From assembly GCF_946479605.1 (NCBI RefSeq), contig NZ_CAMLGT010000132.1, forward strand, positions 1 to 10,176: DNA of 10,176 nt, read 5' to 3'. The notes under the pieces are model-generated. The model saw only the letters and a list, made by a program, of their open reading frames with translations, was not told the origin of the DNA and ran no database searches. The position numbers and the translations under genes are program-made. The DNA is from an uncultured Lacibacter sp. (GTDB taxonomy: Bacteria > Bacteroidota > Bacteroidia > Chitinophagales > Chitinophagaceae). This document shows, one piece after another, positions 7,092-10,176 of the stretch (the stretch's first letter is position 1; the number at the start of each line of letters is the position of its first letter).

Positions 7092-8684
7092 TTATGTTCC
7101 GGGATAGCCGGGATTTTGTTCTACTGTTGGATCCTGGTTCAACGTTGTACGGTCGATAGGCCATAACAGTTTATATGCCTGAGTTGCTTTATCCAACACG
7201 CCAATTAACGGAAGATCTGTACGGAACGCAAGCGGATCACCTGTTGCATCCTGCATACGGCGCAGATCGTACCAGCGTTTTCCTTCAGCTACAAACTCTT
7301 TTCCTCTTTCTTCAAAAATGGCAATTTCATTTGCTTCAAAACTGGCGTTTACATACACAGGATAAGGATTAATGCCGTAAGCACGCTGACGAACTGCATT
7401 GATCTCAGCAGAAGGATCCTGTCCCTGTTTGTTTTTGATCTCAGCTAAAATCAACAACGCTTCCGCCCAGCGATATACCGGCACATCATCTGCAAAACTT
7501 CTGTTGGTGCCATCCATTGTGCCTAAGAATTTACGCAGGTTTACAAATTTGTTGGTTGCTGTTGATGTTGGTGTGCGATAGAAATCAAAGAAGGTTGCTC
7601 TTGCACGCAGATCAGTTGCGGTATCGTATTTTTCAAACAATGAATATTTGTATTCGTAACGGATGATTGTACCACCACCTGCAACTTTCAAGGGATCGGC
7701 AGCAGATGCACCAGGCTGATCAGAAGTTAATGGCGCACCACCTACTGTTACAAAACTACTCATAGGATCAGTTTGCGCATAAATAAACTGGCTGAAGTTA
7801 TTAGTAGCTTCACCTACCTGGAAACGCAATGCAAAAATCACTTCGTTATTTCCTTTGTTTGCATATTTAAATACATCCGCAAAACTGTTTAGCTTGGCAG
7901 TGCGTGCAATCACATCTTCAACGGCTGTACGTGCAGTTGCAAGATCAGCAGTTGTGGTTGTTGGTGCAGCACCGTCAATCTTTACTTTCGCACTCCACAA
8001 ATAAACTTCCGCTTTCAACATTTGTGTTGCTAATAAACTCCACATGCCTTTGCTGAATTTGTTTGTATAATTTGCGTTGAAGTTGGTTACAGATTTTTCA
8101 ACATCTGATTTAATAAAATCCAATGTTTCCTTTTCTGTTTTTGTGCGTGGCAGGTATGCCTGCTCTGCCGAAGTTGGAGTATTGGTCAACACTTTTGGTT
8201 CTGTAGCCAATGGCAATCGACCATAGGTACGATACAAATGAAAGTAATAATAAGCACGAAGACCGTATGCCTGTCCCAAATAATATTTCTTATCAGCCTC
8301 CGGTAAAAAATCTGCTTTCTCTACATTATAGATAAACAGGTTAACCTGGAAGATAGGGCCATACAATCCTGCCCAGCTTGAAATGCCGGGAGCAGATTCA
8401 CGAAGATCCTGGCGTATAATTGCTGCAGAGTTAAGTGATGATGTACCTGTTGCACCGGTTGCATCTTTAAACACACCGCCACGCAGTTCAGCTAAATTGA
8501 AAAACGTAAACTGAAACCCTCTCAGTTGATTATGCAAACCAACCATTGCACCATCAACTTGTGCAGCGGTTTTCCAGAAGTTTCCACTGGCATAATAATC
8601 TTCAGGCGCCAGTTCTAATTTTTTGCAGGCATTCATCGAAACGATCATTGCCAGCAGAAACAAACCATTGAATATCTTTTTCAT
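7092..8684 (-). CDS. SusD-like outer-membrane glycan-binding lipoprotein (RagB/SusD family), probable sialic-acid binding partner
   Basis: 530 residues, normal for the family. The lipoprotein signal is MKKIFNG with hydrophobic core and lipobox SMNAC, placing the lipidated cysteine at position 20. Helical TPR-like repeats carry the hallmark RAYYYFHLYRTYGRLPL (143-159). The C-terminal family end includes ERGKEFVAEGKRWYDLRRM (about 459-477), and LWPIDRTTLNQDP followed by NPGYPG (507-529). It caps the SusC-like barrel on the cell surface and captures the glycan ligand. Its gene begins 21 bases after the SusC-like stop, the usual pairing. In Tannerella and Bacteroides sialic acid loci the equivalent is called NanU; here the ligand is inferred from the neighbouring enzymes only, so no symbol is assigned. 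Confidence 0.95.
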   Translation of the reverse strand: MKKIFNGLFLLAMIVSMNACKKLELAPEDYYASGNFWKTAAQVDGAMVGLHNQLRGFQFTFFNLAELRGGVFKDATGATGTSSLNSAAIIRQDLRESAPGISSWAGLYGPIFQVNLFIYNVEKADFLPEADKKYYLGQAYGLRAYYYFHLYRTYGRLPLATEPKVLTNTPTSAEQAYLPRTKTEKETLDFIKSDVEKSVTNFNANYTNKFSKGMWSLLATQMLKAEVYLWSAKVKIDGAAPTTTTADLATARTAVEDVIARTAKLNSFADVFKYANKGNNEVIFALRFQVGEATNNFSQFIYAQTDPMSSFVTVGGAPLTSDQPGASAADPLKVAGGGTIIRYEYKYSLFEKYDTATDLRARATFFDFYRTPTSTATNKFVNLRKFLGTMDGTNRSFADDVPVYRWAEALLILAEIKNKQGQDPSAEINAVRQRAYGINPYPVYVNASFEANEIAIFEERGKEFVAEGKRWYDLRRMQDATGDPLAFRTDLPLIGVLDKATQAYKLLWPIDRTTLNQDPTVEQNPGYPGT

Positions 8685-8705
8685 CTTTATAACTATTGAA
8701 ATGAA

Positions 8706-10176
8706 TTAAAATGTTACCTGTGCACCAAAAATGATAATGCGTGGAAGCGGATAACCACCAAATCCTGCGGCAGAGTTGGCAATACTTCCTGATTCAGGCG
8801 AATACAATGTGGCTTTACTTAAGTAAGCAACATTCTGCATGGTAACAGAAAAATTAATTGCCTGGCTTTTAATTGCACCCGCCCACTTTGCAGGTAAGGC
8901 ATAATTGATATTAATCTCACGCAATGCGAGGTAGTCGCCTTTTTTATAGAACATGCTTGACTCACGCAAGACGTTGTTCTTAAACAACTGATCGGCCCAG
9001 TAGTAAGTAGGGAATTTTGCATTCACATTTGTCGGTGTCCATGTATCGTACACATCTTTAATGGTGTTGAATGTTCCTTGTGCGTTACCCATGAACCATG
9101 CACGTGGACCATCGTAAGCAACAAAACCCAACGCATAATCGAAACGTGCACTTACGGATAAACCTTTCCAACGTGCAGAAGCTGAGAAACCGCCGGTAAA
9201 ACGTGGAACAGTTCGACCCATGTAAACACGATCACGAAAATCAATGGTATCGTTATTATCAACATCTTTCCATCTTACATCACCTAATGCAATGGGAAAA
9301 TAATTTGCACGTTGTGCAGTTGTAAGCGCTGCATATTTTCCAGTGCCCAGCAAAATTTTAGCGCCATTCAAATCAACTCGGTTACCATGAGCGTCTAACT
9401 CTGCTTGTGTGCGATACAAGCCATCGGCCACATAAGCATAAGCAACATTGGGGTCTTGTCCTTCCTGTATGCCGGCAACCCAAATCATTTTCTTTTGTGA
9501 TGGATCCCACACCTGGAAACCACCTTGCCTGTTATTTTCCAATCCATTGTTTGGCAGCTTTAATACTTTGTTAGCATTATACGCAAAGTTTGCAGCTACA
9601 TCCACCTGGAAATCTTTTTTACGAACAATCGAATAATTCAAATCAACTTCTACACCCTGGTTCTGCATACTGCCGTTGTTGGTTGTTAAACTGGTAATAC
9701 CAGAAGTTGCCGGCAAGTTGAAGCTTGAAATTTTATTTGATGTAATGCGCTTGTAATAAGCAAGACTGAAATCAATTTTACCCAACAGGTTTCCTTCTGC
9801 ACCCACTTCGTATGTTGATGAACGTTCCCACAACAGATCAGGGAATGGTGGAGTTGAGAACAGATACCCTGTTGATGTGTTGTATCGATTTACACTGTAA
9901 CCACCTTGTAACCCATAAGCACTTATGCCACTTACGTTACCATTCTGTCCATAGCTTGCACGAAGTTTCAGTGCATTGATCCATTTCACATCAAAGAAAT
10001 TTTCTTTGTGTAAATTCCAACCCACAGACACACCGGGGAAGGTACCCCAACGATTGTTGATGAGTTTAGAATAGGCATCAGCTCTTACAGTAGCAGTTAA
10101 AAGATACTTCGATTTGTATTGATATGTAGACGTTCCAAAGAAACCAAGAATGCGCTCTCTTGAATGATAAGAATCT
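8706..10176 (-). CDS. SusC-like TonB-dependent outer-membrane transporter, C-terminal half, cut by window edge
   Basis: The frame is open from base 10176 to the TAA at 8706, giving 489 residues of a protein that is normally about 1000 long. The signal peptide, carboxypeptidase-like domain, TonB box and plug are therefore outside the window. The visible part is beta-barrel. Near the edge it has YLLTATVRADAYSKL and RWGTFPGVSVGW, then LKLRASYGQNGN, and a Ca-binding-like loop DNNDTIDFRDR followed by VYMGRTVPRFTGG (around 9200-9263). It ends in IIIFGAQVTF with a terminal Phe, as expected for barrel assembly. The GTG at 10031 is an internal valine, not a start, because the family sequence continues upstream. 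With the SusD-like partner it should import sialoglycans or sialic acid using TonB energy (NanO in Tannerella terms); substrate is inferred from context. Confidence 0.94.
   Translation of the reverse strand, partial: DSYHSRERILGFFGTSTYQYKSKYLLTATVRADAYSKLINNRWGTFPGVSVGWNLHKENFFDVKWINALKLRASYGQNGNVSGISAYGLQGGYSVNRYNTSTGYLFSTPPFPDLLWERSSTYEVGAEGNLLGKIDFSLAYYKRITSNKISSFNLPATSGITSLTTNNGSMQNQGVEVDLNYSIVRKKDFQVDVAANFAYNANKVLKLPNNGLENNRQGGFQVWDPSQKKMIWVAGIQEGQDPNVAYAYVADGLYRTQAELDAHGNRVDLNGAKILLGTGKYAALTTAQRANYFPIALGDVRWKDVDNNDTIDFRDRVYMGRTVPRFTGGFSASARWKGLSVSARFDYALGFVAYDGPRAWFMGNAQGTFNTIKDVYDTWTPTNVNAKFPTYYWADQLFKNNVLRESSMFYKKGDYLALREININYALPAKWAGAIKSQAINFSVTMQNVAYLSKATLYSPESGSIANSAAGFGGYPLPRIIIFGAQVTF

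Noticed and set aside
8706..10031. A complete 441-residue SusC-like protein starting at 10031
   Set aside because: The codon at 10031 is GTG inside the conserved PGVSVGW barrel segment, and the frame continues with family-typical sequence to the window edge.

Overview
The window is almost entirely filled by one co-directional minus-strand gene cluster for taking up and breaking down sialic acid (N-acetylneuraminate, Neu5Ac). The organism is very probably a Bacteroidota member. The evidence is a SusC/SusD outer-membrane pair, the 'cyclically permuted' NanM-type mutarotase, the lack of Shine-Dalgarno sites at the gene starts, and Bacteroidota-style lipoprotein and barrel sequences. The overall flavour suggests Chitinophagaceae, but this is a guess from sequence style; no rRNA or marker gene is present.

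In the direction of transcription (from base 10176 down to base 1) the layout is: the C-terminal half of a SusC-like TonB-dependent transporter (cut by the right edge); a SusD-like glycan-binding lipoprotein; an intercistronic hairpin; N-acetylneuraminate lyase (nanA/nanL); a kelch-type Neu5Ac mutarotase (nanM); an MFS inner-membrane transporter (nanT-like); an exo-sialidase with signal peptide (nanH); an AGE-family N-acylglucosamine/ManNAc 2-epimerase (nanE of Bacteroides usage); and the N-terminal half of a sialate O-acetylesterase-family protein (cut by the left edge). Gaps between genes are about 21, 102, 6, 5, 17, 8 and 54 bases, which fits one operon whose promoter lies to the right of the window.

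Inferred pathway: the SusC/SusD pair imports sialylated glycans or free sialic acid across the outer membrane. The esterase removes O-acetyl groups and the sialidase releases Neu5Ac. The mutarotase speeds alpha-to-beta interconversion in the periplasm, and the MFS carrier brings Neu5Ac into the cytoplasm. The lyase splits it to ManNAc plus pyruvate, and the epimerase converts ManNAc to GlcNAc. The GlcNAc kinase and the NagA/NagB steps expected next are not in the window.

There is no stretch over 300 bases without a gene. No tRNA, rRNA, CRISPR array, transposase or phage gene was seen. The pathway itself is known. The less ordinary features are the hairpin between susD and nanA, and two short repeat-like inserts carried in frame inside the transporter gene.
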